NCBI GenBank assembly: GCA_945280365.1
Contig: CALYQD010000005.1
Span: 84,571 to 148,570 of the forward strand
Source: an uncultured Apibacter sp.
Lineage (GTDB): Bacteria > Bacteroidota > Bacteroidia > Flavobacteriales > Weeksellaceae
Length of the DNA: 64,000 nt
Direction: 5' to 3'
Within the stretch, counting starts at the first letter, position 1. Each line of letters begins with the position of its first letter. This document shows positions 45,113 through 53,908 of the stretch, one piece after another. A program made the position numbers and the translations under genes. The notes under the pieces were generated by a model that was not told where the DNA came from, did no database searches, and saw nothing but the letters and a program-made list of their open reading frames with translations.

Positions 45113-46813
45113 TTATTGGATTAGTTCAACAATCTTATTATCATTATTTACAATAACTTTAATTATTGAATGTTTGGAAAGAGATTTCATAGATTTGTCC
45201 CATTTTTTTCCGCTTAATCCAGATTGAGATTTTAATTCATTTAAATCCATTTGCGAATCATTATTCTGCAATAAATTAATAATAACCTTTTCTTCCTCGG
45301 TATGCTCAATAGATGACGATTTTTTTTCTGGCTTCATTTGTGGAAAGAATAATACTTCTTGTATAGAAGGATTATTAGTAAGGAACATTATTAATCGATC
45401 CATTCCTATTCCTAATCCAGCCGTAGGAGGCATTCCAAATTCCAGTGCGCGTAAAAAATCTTGGTCAATAAACATCGCTTCATCATCTCCCTTTTCTGAA
45501 AGTTTTAATTGTTCTTCAAAACGTTCTCGTTGGTCTAACGGATCATTTAATTCAGAGTAGGAATTTGCAATTTCCTTTCCACAAACCATTAGCTCAAAGC
45601 GTTCCGTTAAGTCAGGATTATCACGATGCTGTTTGGTTAAGGGCGACATTTCTTTAGGATAATCTATTATAAAGGTGGGTTGTATAAAATTACCTTCACA
45701 TTTTTCACCAAAAATTTCATCAATAATTTTACCTTTTCCCATGGTTTCATCTACCTCAATACCCATATTTTTAGCTGCCTCTCTTAATTCGTCTTCAGAT
45801 TTGCCGGTTATATCGAATCCGGTATATTTTTTTATGGCATCTGTCATGGTAATTCTTGCATAAGGTGCTTTGAAATCTATTTCACGATCTCCGAATTTAG
45901 TATTTGTTGTACCATTAACGGAAATAGCACAATATTCTAATAATTGTTCGGTAAACTCCATCATCCAATTATAATCCTTATAAGCAACATAAATTTCCAT
46001 TGCAGTAAATTCAGGATTATGAGTTCTGTCCATCCCTTCATTTCTGAAATTTTTAGAAAATTCATAAACCCCGTCAAATCCAGCAACGATTAATCTTTTT
46101 AAGTATAATTCGTTTGCAATTCTTAAATATAAAGGAATATTTAGTGCATTATGATGTGTTATAAAAGGTCTTGCTGCAGCTCCTCCGGGTATGGATTGAA
46201 GAATTGGAGTTTCTACTTCAAAGTATCCCTTTTGGTTAAAAAAGGTTCTCATTGCATTAAAAAGACGAGTTCTTTTAATGAAGATTTCTTTAATATGTGG
46301 ATTTACAACAAGATCTACATATCTCATCCTATATCTTAGTTCTGGGTCATTGAAAGCATCATGTACTTTTCCTTCTTCATCAATTTTAGGAAGAGGTAAT
46401 GGGCGCAATACTTTCGAAAGTAATGTAAAATCCTTAACCATTACGGTTTTTTCTCCCATTTTTGTTAAGAATAACTCTCCTTCAATTCCAATAAAATCTC
46501 CTAAATCAAGTAATTTTTTATAAAAATCGTTATATTTAAATTTATCATCGTCAGGACAAATAATATCTCTATTAAAATAAAGCTGAATTCTCCCTGTAGT
46601 ATCTTGTAATTCGGAAAAACCGGCTTTACCTTGAATACGATTAGACATTAACCTTCCGGCAATTACAACTTTCTCTCCTTCCTTAAATTTGTTTTTAATC
46701 TCTTGAGTAGTATGTGTTACCTTATATTCGGCTGCAGGATAAGGATTTATCCCGGCATCTTTAAGCTTTTGTAATTTTTCTCTTCGAATTAGTTCTTGTT
46801 CTGAAAGTTGCAT
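45113..46813 (-). CDS. lysS: lysine--tRNA ligase, class II
   Basis: A 566-residue LysRS when started at MQLSEQELIR (46813), the family-typical beginning; an in-frame ATG seven codons upstream is less likely. N-terminal OB-fold anticodon domain (V-V-I-A-G-R-L-M-S-N-R), motif 2 (F-R-N-E-G-M-D-R-T-H-N-P-E-F-T), motif 3 (P-T-A-G-L-G-I-G-M-D-R). After the usual end (V-L-F-F-P-Q-M-K-P-E) there is a further C-terminal part of about 70 residues that looks like a small winged helix, as found in many Bacteroidota LysRS. A -7-like TAAATTTG is at 46839-46832. Confidence 0.96.
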   Translation of the reverse strand: MQLSEQELIRREKLQKLKDAGINPYPAAEYKVTHTTQEIKNKFKEGEKVVIAGRLMSNRIQGKAGFSELQDTTGRIQLYFNRDIICPDDDKFKYNDFYKKLLDLGDFIGIEGELFLTKMGEKTVMVKDFTLLSKVLRPLPLPKIDEEGKVHDAFNDPELRYRMRYVDLVVNPHIKEIFIKRTRLFNAMRTFFNQKGYFEVETPILQSIPGGAAARPFITHHNALNIPLYLRIANELYLKRLIVAGFDGVYEFSKNFRNEGMDRTHNPEFTAMEIYVAYKDYNWMMEFTEQLLEYCAISVNGTTNTKFGDREIDFKAPYARITMTDAIKKYTGFDITGKSEDELREAAKNMGIEVDETMGKGKIIDEIFGEKCEGNFIQPTFIIDYPKEMSPLTKQHRDNPDLTERFELMVCGKEIANSYSELNDPLDQRERFEEQLKLSEKGDDEAMFIDQDFLRALEFGMPPTAGLGIGMDRLIMFLTNNPSIQEVLFFPQMKPEKKSSSIEHTEEEKVIINLLQNNDSQMDLNELKSQSGLSGKKWDKSMKSLSKHSIIKVIVNNDNKIVELIQ

Positions 46814-46913
46814 AATAACAATTTTATCGTGCAAATTTAATAATAATCTGTAAGTACTTTAAAGTATTTATTGCAATAATTTTATAATTTATTATAATTA
46901 AAATATTCTTAAT

Positions 46914-46949
46914 AAAAAAAGACAAACATTAAATTGTTTGTCTTTTTTT
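46914..46949 (-). terminator. intrinsic terminator after the 558-residue lipoprotein gene
   Basis: AAAAAAAGACAAACA and TGTTTGTCTTTTTTT form a perfect 15-bp stem (8 bp mixed plus A-T flank) with a 6-nt loop; works in both directions. It lies 22 bp beyond the stop. Confidence 0.85.
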
Positions 46950-46971
46950 ATTTAATGAAATGTATATTGAA

Positions 46972-48648
46972 TTATCTTGTTAATTTTATTTCATTTATTA
47001 GAATATCTGAAATTGGATCTGATATTCCATTTGCTACATAACCATTGGCATCCTTGATAGTTATGTTTTTTAGGTAACTTGTTTTAGCAGTATTGAATAA
47101 ACCAATTTTTCTAAAAGGAATGCACATTGGAAATTTAAAACTATTCGCAGTAATATCTTTTGGGTAAATTTTTATTTTTTTATTTAATTCTAGTATCGCA
47201 CCATTGTCTGCGTATACATCATAAGTCATTTCTAAATTTTCTGAAATTAATTTTCCAGATATAGGATACTTATAATTTAAAAATACATCATATCCATAGG
47301 ATGTTAATCCTCCGTTGCATGGTAGTATTGAAGCATTTCCAGGTATAAAATTTGAAAAATTCATAGTCCTTTCAAATTCTCCAATTTCCCATAGATCAAT
47401 AGATTTTTTGAAAATATCTGTAGAATAAACAGGAATTCCTAAGCTTCCGAATGAGAATAATGCAGAGGAATGAAAATGTCCTTTTGAATATGATTTTGGA
47501 GATTGAGAAATATTAACGTTACCAATATTATAAGTATTAACACCTAAAATGATTTTTCCATTTATATCTATGAGATTTGAATCGAATACTTTAATATTAG
47601 GTATAATTGAAATTTCCATATTAGTAGTAGCCTCTCCTGTCAAGTCACTATCTATTTCATTAACGTGATTAACCGAATTATCATAAATAAAAGTATTTTT
47701 TTCATTAGGGTCACTACAATATTTAAAACCTATTTTTAGGGATCGGTTAAAGTTATAACTAAGGTATGATTTATTTTGAATATTAGCCTCTAACTCTGTA
47801 GGAAAGTTGATTTGGTTTATGCTAATTCTTACCGGTATATCCCCTAAAAAACTACCCGTAGGTATATTGATGCCAACTTCAATTTTTTTTATTTGATCTA
47901 AAATTACATTAGGCATTTGCTCAACAAAATCATGTTTTAATTTTTTATTTATAGCTTTTTCAAATTTTATATGAGGATTAATTGATAAGTTTGTTTGATA
48001 AATCATTTCAACTTTATTAGGAAATTTCTGTGTATTAGTAAAACCTAATTTAATTGATAAGGCTGAGGTATATAAAGTATTAGGATTGAAAGATATTCCA
48101 TCAAATTTAAATTCTTTGTCAAAAATGATAGGCTTAAAAATATAATCTCTATCAAAAGAATTGGTAACTGCTTTTAAAGAATTATTATTTACAGTAGGTT
48201 CGGTAGAGGATAATGAAATTTTAAGAGAACCATTTTTAAAAATATCACCTATGCTCGCATCTGTTGTTTGTAAATCATAAATAGAGTTACTTTGATATAC
48301 TGATGTAATGTTTTTAATATAGGTATTTTCATCAGTAATCAAATAGATAGTATTCCCGGATATAAGTTCTTTAGTTAAATCTTCGGATAAAACCTCTAAT
48401 CTGAATATACCCTTTGACATTTCAGCTTGAGAACTAAGGATTTTACTATTTTTAGAATTTAATATGACTAAATTAGGATTAACCTCCACATTGTCGAATG
48501 TGTAATCTACCCCGTCTATTTTTCCTGACTTGTTAATTATATTTTTACTTAAAGAAGGAAGTGATGATGAATGGTCATAAAGATCTTCATTATTATTACA
48601 TGAATAAAGTGCTAAAATTGTGCAAATTGTTAAAATAATTTTTTTCAT
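46972..48648 (-). CDS. large lipoprotein of unknown function
   Basis: A 558-residue protein with a lipoprotein signal (I-L-A-L-Y-S-C at about Cys17). The mature part is rich in Asn, Ser, Ile and alternating hydrophobic residues, suggesting an all-beta surface or periplasmic protein; no catalytic motif is recognisable. It contains repeated short segments such as I-S-I-N-Q-I-N-F-P and I-S-I-I-P-N-I-K-V but no clear long repeat. Single gene, own terminator, and a long AT-rich upstream region. It may be lineage-specific. I do not recognise a family. Confidence 0.7.
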   Translation of the reverse strand: MKKIILTICTILALYSCNNNEDLYDHSSSLPSLSKNIINKSGKIDGVDYTFDNVEVNPNLVILNSKNSKILSSQAEMSKGIFRLEVLSEDLTKELISGNTIYLITDENTYIKNITSVYQSNSIYDLQTTDASIGDIFKNGSLKISLSSTEPTVNNNSLKAVTNSFDRDYIFKPIIFDKEFKFDGISFNPNTLYTSALSIKLGFTNTQKFPNKVEMIYQTNLSINPHIKFEKAINKKLKHDFVEQMPNVILDQIKKIEVGINIPTGSFLGDIPVRISINQINFPTELEANIQNKSYLSYNFNRSLKIGFKYCSDPNEKNTFIYDNSVNHVNEIDSDLTGEATTNMEISIIPNIKVFDSNLIDINGKIILGVNTYNIGNVNISQSPKSYSKGHFHSSALFSFGSLGIPVYSTDIFKKSIDLWEIGEFERTMNFSNFIPGNASILPCNGGLTSYGYDVFLNYKYPISGKLISENLEMTYDVYADNGAILELNKKIKIYPKDITANSFKFPMCIPFRKIGLFNTAKTSYLKNITIKDANGYVANGISDPISDILINEIKLTR

Positions 48649-49184
48649 TATAATTATTATTGAGAATTAGTTAGTATAATATTTTAAATCAGGCATTTAT
48701 ATTTTATATATAAATAAATAAAATATATTATAAAGATAAGTTTATTTTTTTATTTAAAGCATAAAAAAATATTTATTTTATTTAATTATTATTTTTATAT
48801 ATAAACAATTATTATAATGCAGTATATATTTTCTATTATTTAAGACGATAATTTGTTAAAAATATTGGATAATTATTATATGTGGGGATTAAATGATCTT
48901 ATTGCATAATTTAAGAAAGTGCAAAAAGCGTATCTAAACAATATGTGAAAAATTAAAGTTTTCAATTGTTTAAAAACAATAATATAATTTTATGTAAAAA
49001 TGATACTTAGTGATAAAGCTAACTATAATTTTATTGGAAAGATGTTTCTTGTATGTTAAAAATATAATTAATTAAAACAAGGGGGTGTCTTAAAAAAAAT
49101 AATAAAAATTATATTTATACATATTAAATTATGTGTGTTTATTTTATTTATAAATAAAAAATTATAATTTTGCCCTATAAATAT
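48649..49184. other. long AT-rich divergent intergenic region
   Basis: About 535 bp between the lipoprotein gene and amt, among the most A/T-rich of the window. Only the amt -7 box near its right end is supported; a GGGGGTGTC patch at 49081-49089 stands out in base composition but has no visible structure. No ORF of note. Confidence 0.5.
49165..49172 (+). promoter_or_regulatory. possible amt -7 box
   Basis: TAATTTTG fits TAnnTTTG and would place the transcription start only a few bases before the first usable ATG, so the amt mRNA would be nearly leaderless. No TTG at 19 bp. Confidence 0.5.
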
Positions 49185-50513
49185 ATGGGTATGCGTAACA
49201 AATTTTTAATTTTAATTTTAATTGTTGTAGGTATTATAAGCCTCTTTTCAAATTATTGGTTTGCAGATGGAACAGCTAAAGCGGTAGCAGAAGGCGTAAA
49301 TTTCAATGCGGCAGATGTATCCTGGATGCTGGTAGCCTCAGTGTTAGTATTTTTGATGACACCGGGAGTTGGTTTTTTTTATGGGGGAATGGTTAATAAT
49401 AAAAACATTATTAGTACTATTTTTCAAAGCTTTATAGCCATGGTTACCATAACTGTTTTATGGTTTATGTTTGGATTCGGATTAGCTTTTGGACCCGATA
49501 TAGGAGGAGTAATAGGAGATCCTATACCTCATATGTTTATGCAAGGAATTGGCACGACATCTTCATGGGTAGGTGCACCTACAATTCCCATTCTTTTATT
49601 TGCCTTATTTCAATTAAAATTTGCTATAATAACACCTGCATTAATTTCCGGAGGAGTGGCTGAGCGAATAAATTTCTGGGGATATTTACTATTCATTGTA
49701 ATGTTTTCAATTTTTATTTATTCACCTTTAGCACATGCTACTTGGCATCCAGAAGGAATTTTAGCAAAGGCTGGAATTTTGGATTTTGCCGGAGGTACGG
49801 TAGTACACATGAGTTCGGGGTGGGCAGCTTTAGCCGGAGCGATTTTTTTGAAAAAAAGAAGAGATACAACACTTACTGCAGCGCAAGTTCCTTATGTAAT
49901 TTTAGGCGCAAGCTTACTTTGGATTGGATGGTTTGGATTTAATGCGGGATCTTCGTTTGCAGCCAATGAGTTAGGTGTATTAGCTTTTGCAAATACAACT
50001 GCTGCTTCTGCATTAAGTGCCTTAACTTGGGGATTTTTGGAAAAAATTAATGGTAAAAAATTATCCTCTGTAGGAGTATGTGTTGGAGCTGTAGTTGGTT
50101 TAGTAGCCATTACTCCCGGAGCCGGATTTGTATCCTTAGGTCATTCCTTTTTTATAGGCTTAATAGCTAGTGTGATAAGTTTTTACATGGTTAAATTTTT
50201 TCATAATAATGATGTAGATGATACGCTGGATGTATTTCCATGCCATGGAGTAGGAGGGATGGTTGGAATGCTTCTTACGGGAGTATTTGCAGATAAATCT
50301 ATAAATAGTGATGTGCCTAGTAACGGATTGTTTTTTGGAGAAAGCGCCCTATTTATCCATCATTTTATAGCTATGATTGTAGTTTCCTTATTTGTATTTT
50401 TTGGGACTTTATTAATATTATTTTTAGTTAATAAAATCGTTCCTTTAAGAGTAGATCCTGAAAAAGAAGAATTAGGTTTAGATTTGTCACAACACGGTGA
50501 GAAAGTGATATAA
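49185..50513 (+). CDS. amt: ammonium transporter
   Basis: An Amt/Rh family channel of 442 residues if started at ATG 49185 (another ATG is at 49191; an upstream TTG would overlap the promoter box). Eleven-helix pattern with V-F-L-M-T-P-G-V-G-F-F-Y-G-G-M-V near the N-terminus, the first pore histidine in G-G-T-V-V-H-M-S-S-G and the second in F-P-C-H-G-V-G-G-M-V-G. It has an N-terminal signal-like helix. No glnK gene is adjacent in the window, so PII control is not evident here. Confidence 0.95.
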   Translation: MGMRNKFLILILIVVGIISLFSNYWFADGTAKAVAEGVNFNAADVSWMLVASVLVFLMTPGVGFFYGGMVNNKNIISTIFQSFIAMVTITVLWFMFGFGLAFGPDIGGVIGDPIPHMFMQGIGTTSSWVGAPTIPILLFALFQLKFAIITPALISGGVAERINFWGYLLFIVMFSIFIYSPLAHATWHPEGILAKAGILDFAGGTVVHMSSGWAALAGAIFLKKRRDTTLTAAQVPYVILGASLLWIGWFGFNAGSSFAANELGVLAFANTTAASALSALTWGFLEKINGKKLSSVGVCVGAVVGLVAITPGAGFVSLGHSFFIGLIASVISFYMVKFFHNNDVDDTLDVFPCHGVGGMVGMLLTGVFADKSINSDVPSNGLFFGESALFIHHFIAMIVVSLFVFFGTLLILFLVNKIVPLRVDPEKEELGLDLSQHGEKVI

Positions 50514-50561
50514 AAATGGCTGAATAAATTATTATTAAATATATTAATAGATGCTATGTAT

Positions 50562-50593
50562 AAAAAGGATTTCCTTGGAAATCCTTTTTCTTT
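50562..50593 (+). terminator. intrinsic terminator after amt
   Basis: 13-bp stem AAAAAGGATTTCC/GGAAATCCTTTTT with a 2-nt centre, followed by T-rich sequence; 48 bp after the amt stop. Confidence 0.85.
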
Positions 50594-50614
50594 TATATTT
50601 TTGTAATTATCATT

Positions 50615-51202
50615 ATGAAAAATAGTAAAATCATATTAGATTATTTATTAGCGATTTTATGTCTAATTATATTTATATTTCCCATCCTATTTATTTTTAT
50701 CTTCGTCACAATCGATATTGGGATGTCCGGGTTTTTTATTCAAGAAAGGGTAGGGAAAAATGGTAAAGCTTTCAATTTGTATAAGTTTAGAACAATGAAA
50801 GGAGAATATAGTTCTTCAATTACTACAGGAGAAATGCGAATAACTAAACTGGGCAAATTCTTGAGAAGATACAAATTGGATGAAATACCACAAATATTTA
50901 ATATATTAAAAGGCGATATGTCCTGGGTTGGTCCCAGACCGGATGTTTTCGGATATGCAGATAAATTAGAAGGAGAAGATAGAATTATTCTTTCAGTAAA
51001 GCCAGGAATTACTGGTCCGGCACAATTAAAATATAGAAATGAAGAAGAAATTCTTTCAAAAGTAAAAGATCCGAAATTATATAATGATAACATAATTTGG
51101 AAAGATAAAGTTAAGATAAATAAAGATTATATTGAAAATTGGAGCTTCACAAATGATGTTAACTATTTGTTAAGAACTATATTTGTCAATAAAAATAATT
51201 AA
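50615..51202 (+). CDS. bacterial sugar transferase (undecaprenyl-phosphate phosphosugar transferase)
   Basis: A 195-residue protein of the PglC/WcaJ C-terminal type: one N-terminal membrane helix, then F-I-Q-E-R-V-G-K-N-G-K-A-F, Y-K-F-R-T-M (about 57-62), K-L-D-E-I-P-Q (about 91-97), S-W-V-G-P-R-P (about 105-111). It puts the first phosphosugar on undecaprenyl phosphate. It is followed by a HAD phosphatase and an acyltransferase, so the trio may add or modify a surface sugar, but no polymerase or flippase genes are in the window. Confidence 0.92.
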   Translation: MKNSKIILDYLLAILCLIIFIFPILFIFIFVTIDIGMSGFFIQERVGKNGKAFNLYKFRTMKGEYSSSITTGEMRITKLGKFLRRYKLDEIPQIFNILKGDMSWVGPRPDVFGYADKLEGEDRIILSVKPGITGPAQLKYRNEEEILSKVKDPKLYNDNIIWKDKVKINKDYIENWSFTNDVNYLLRTIFVNKNN

Positions 51203-51206
51203 AATT

Positions 51207-51863
51207 ATGATAAAGTTAGCTATTTTTGATTTAGATGGAACATTGCTTAATACGATAAATGATTTGGCTGATTCATGCAATTACATATTGCAAAAAAATA
51301 ATTTTCCTACACATCCTGTTGACTCTTACAAATATTTTGTGGGTGATGGAATGAGCAAAGTAATAGAAAGAGCACTCCCGGTAGATATAAGTATAAACCC
51401 TGATATAGTTGAAAACCTAAGAAAAGAATTTATTGAATATTATAAAATTCATTCCATGTGCAAAACAGCGCCTTATACAGGAGTTATAGATATGTTAAAA
51501 ACATTATATTCCATGAATATAAAGTTAGCTGTTGCATCAAATAAATTTATTGAAGGAACTCAAATGTTAGTAAATCAATATTTTAGTGAAATCAATTTTT
51601 CTTCTGTATTAGGTCAAAGAACAGAAGTACCAATTAAGCCAAACCCGCAAATTGTATATGATATAATGAATGAAACAGAAATTAAGGATAAGAATGAAAT
51701 TCTATATATAGGCGATACAGGAATAGATATGCAAACCTCAAAAAATGCAGGAGTAAAGGGGATAGGAGTATTATGGGGCTTCAGGTCTAAGAAAGAGTTA
51801 ATAGAAAATGGAGCCGAATATATAATTGACAAACCGGAAGAAATATTTGAATTAATAAGATAA
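51207..51863 (+). CDS. HAD family hydrolase, phosphoglycolate phosphatase-like
   Basis: A 218-residue HAD protein started at MIKLAIFDLDGTL (51207), 4 bp after the sugar transferase stop. Catalytic D-L-D-G-T-L (about 7-12), V-A-S-N-K (motif II/III region), I-G-D-T-G-I-D-M-Q-T (C-terminal acidic motif). Cap type C1. Natural substrate may be phosphoglycolate or another small phosphate ester. Part of the 50615-52958 unit. Confidence 0.88.
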   Translation: MIKLAIFDLDGTLLNTINDLADSCNYILQKNNFPTHPVDSYKYFVGDGMSKVIERALPVDISINPDIVENLRKEFIEYYKIHSMCKTAPYTGVIDMLKTLYSMNIKLAVASNKFIEGTQMLVNQYFSEINFSSVLGQRTEVPIKPNPQIVYDIMNETEIKDKNEILYIGDTGIDMQTSKNAGVKGIGVLWGFRSKKELIENGAEYIIDKPEEIFELIR

Positions 51864-51893
51864 ATGAACAACTTACCATAATTTTAATATAAT

Positions 51894-52958
51894 ATGGAGA
51901 AATCCAGAGTTCCGGTCTTAGATGGATTCAGAGTTTTAGCTATAGGTATGGTTATGCTAGGACACTATTATAATTTTTCAAATAATAATATAGTAAAATA
52001 TTTAGCAATACATGGATATTTAGGTGTACAATTTTTTTTCATTATCTCTGGATTTGTTATTTCAATTTCTCTCAAAAACTCTAAGAATTATAAACAATTT
52101 TTAATAAAAAGATATATTCGGTTAGCTCCAGGAATGTTTGTTTGTTCTACATTGACTTTTCTATTTTTTAAATTTGTTTATACAGGGTCAGGATATGGAT
52201 ATTCAAAAGACCCAGTTAATTATATTATAGCCAATACTTTTATAGACCCCCATGTTATAGACGTGTTTGTAGGATATATTAAATATTATTACATTGATAA
52301 TTCCTATTGGAGTTTATGGGTAGAAGTAAATTTTTATATAATAATAGGATTTTTGTATTTCTTATCACCCAAAAAAGTGATAAGAAATTATACGCTGATT
52401 TGTATCATTGGCATACCGATATTTATTCTATTTTCCAGTAAAATGGGACATAGCATATTACAAAATTATATTACTCTCGAAAAAATAAAATATTTTAAAT
52501 TAATTGGCAGGTCTTTTGCATTTTTTCACGAATGTTTATGGTTTCTTATAGGTCTATTTTTACATAAATTATATCTTAACAAAAGAGATTATAAAAATAT
52601 ATTCATAATGTCATTTATAATTATTATTCTAGCATTATGGGGAAGGGAAATAAAGTTATTATTTATTTATTTTTTGATTCTATGTGTTTTTTTAGTTTTT
52701 ATTTATTTTCCCAAATACCTATCTTTTTTAAATAACAAATGGTTTTGTAAATTAGGTATAGCTTCTTATTCATTATATTTAATTCATTACCATATAGGAG
52801 TTGCTACTATAAAATGTATATTTAAATATTTAGGAAGAGAGGTACTTTTAGTTCCCTTAATAATAGCTTTTTTGGCATGTATGTTTTCCCTATATAGTTA
52901 TAAATATTTAGAAACTCCATTATCAAGAATTCTGAAAAAAATATTGCTAAGAAAATAA
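51894..52958 (+). CDS. acyltransferase 3 family membrane protein
   Basis: A 354-residue protein with about ten membrane helices. N-terminal L-D-G-F-R-V-L-A-I-G-M-V-M-L-G-H-Y (about 9-25) with the conserved His, then G-Y-L-G-V-Q-F-F-F-I-I-S-G-F-V-I, R-Y-I-R-L-A-P, and W-S-L-W-V-E-V-N-F-Y. The family O-acylates membrane or exported sugars, such as O-antigen or peptidoglycan. It follows the sugar transferase and HAD genes on the same strand. Confidence 0.92.
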   Translation: MEKSRVPVLDGFRVLAIGMVMLGHYYNFSNNNIVKYLAIHGYLGVQFFFIISGFVISISLKNSKNYKQFLIKRYIRLAPGMFVCSTLTFLFFKFVYTGSGYGYSKDPVNYIIANTFIDPHVIDVFVGYIKYYYIDNSYWSLWVEVNFYIIIGFLYFLSPKKVIRNYTLICIIGIPIFILFSSKMGHSILQNYITLEKIKYFKLIGRSFAFFHECLWFLIGLFLHKLYLNKRDYKNIFIMSFIIIILALWGREIKLLFIYFLILCVFLVFIYFPKYLSFLNNKWFCKLGIASYSLYLIHYHIGVATIKCIFKYLGREVLLVPLIIAFLACMFSLYSYKYLETPLSRILKKILLRK

Positions 52959-53019
52959 TGATATTGAAAAATATTAGTTAAATAAATAAAAAAAATTTTA
53001 AAAGAAAGAAAAAATATAC

Positions 53020-53029
53020 TACTTTTGCA
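53020..53029 (+). promoter_or_regulatory. tRNA-Arg promoter -7 region
   Basis: TACTTTTG followed by CA, 13 bp before the mature tRNA 5' end. TTA instead of TTG lies at the 19-bp spacing. Confidence 0.7.
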
Positions 53030-53041
53030 CGCAAATTAAAT

Positions 53042-53115
53042 GGCCGCGTAGCTCAATTGGATAGAGCGTCAGATTACGGCTCTGAAGGTTGAGGGTTCGA
53101 CTCCTTCCGCGGTCA
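53042..53115 (+). tRNA. trnR: tRNA-Arg (anticodon ACG)
   Basis: Cloverleaf with acceptor GGCCGCG/CGCGGTC, anticodon stem TCAGA/TCTGA with loop TTACGGC, T-loop TTCGACT, discriminator A, no encoded CCA. The A34 should be edited to inosine to read CGU/CGC/CGA. A decayed ORF begins 155 bp behind it. Confidence 0.97.
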
Positions 53116-53117
53116 CT

Positions 53118-53158
53118 AAGCTATAAACCTATCCTACAACCGGTTTGTAGCTTTTTTT
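53118..53158 (+). terminator. intrinsic terminator after tRNA-Arg
   Basis: 12-bp stem AAGCTATAAACC/GGTTTGTAGCTT (one T-G pair), 12-nt loop, seven T. Confidence 0.85.
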
Positions 53159-53270
53159 ATTAAATATCAAACTTGTAGTTACAAAACCACAATGCAAGCA
53201 GCAATGTAATTACTATGACAAAAGAAACAAAATTCGGGTGTTCATACTCTGAAATATAGATTATAGATAA

Positions 53271-53634
53271 GCTCAAAAAGACTGGAAAACTTCAAATAAG
53301 AAAAATCTTGATCGAGATTGCTTTGTTCAATGAAAATTCTACGGCTCTGCATTTAAGAAAAGATACCCTCAAGAATCTCAATTTAGAAAGAAAGTAAATA
53401 GACCTAAAACCTTAAATGGAACATATCTAGAAATTACAATGCGCCCATTATTCGATTCCGGATACAATTCTGTCAATGACATTATTATGGTGGAATCATT
53501 GATAAATCAAGATATTAGTCAAAAATCCCCCTGTTATTGAAGCTATGAAGTATATTTTGAATAAAAATGAATACAATGAAGTCGAAAAAGATTTGAAATC
53601 AGTATTAAAGTACTTTTTTGTCATTAATCCATAA
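53271..53634 (+). pseudogene. decayed ORF behind tRNA-Arg, function unknown
   Basis: One frame is open from 53271 to 53529 except for a TGA at 53331; the coding look then continues in the next frame through a CCCCC tract (53527-53531) to a TAA at 53632. Joined, this gives about 120 codons ending in E-K-D-L-K-S-V-L-K-Y-F; the middle contains M-R-P-L-F-D-S-G-Y-N-S-V-N-D-I-I. Local base use is less A/T-rich than the intergenic regions. I cannot name the family. The flanks 53159-53270 and 53635-53908 show only stops. A foreign-element remnant at a tRNA is plausible but no integrase or att repeat is visible. Confidence 0.45.
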
Positions 53635-53908
53635 ATCTTTTGGTTTATAACTTTTTTTGAATTAAGCGCATAATTAACGCAAATCTAATTTTAGAGGATA
53701 AAAAATAGATATTTTACAACTAGTTTGGAAAGTAATAAATAAAGCCGGTTATTATATTTATATCCATATTTTACTCATTTTGGGTCATGAATATATTCGA
53801 TAACAGTAACACAATCATTATAAATTTATTAATTTAATTTTAGATTTTTATAGGTAAATTTATTAAATATTATTTATCTTGTATATTATTAGGAATTTAA
53901 TTTTAACT

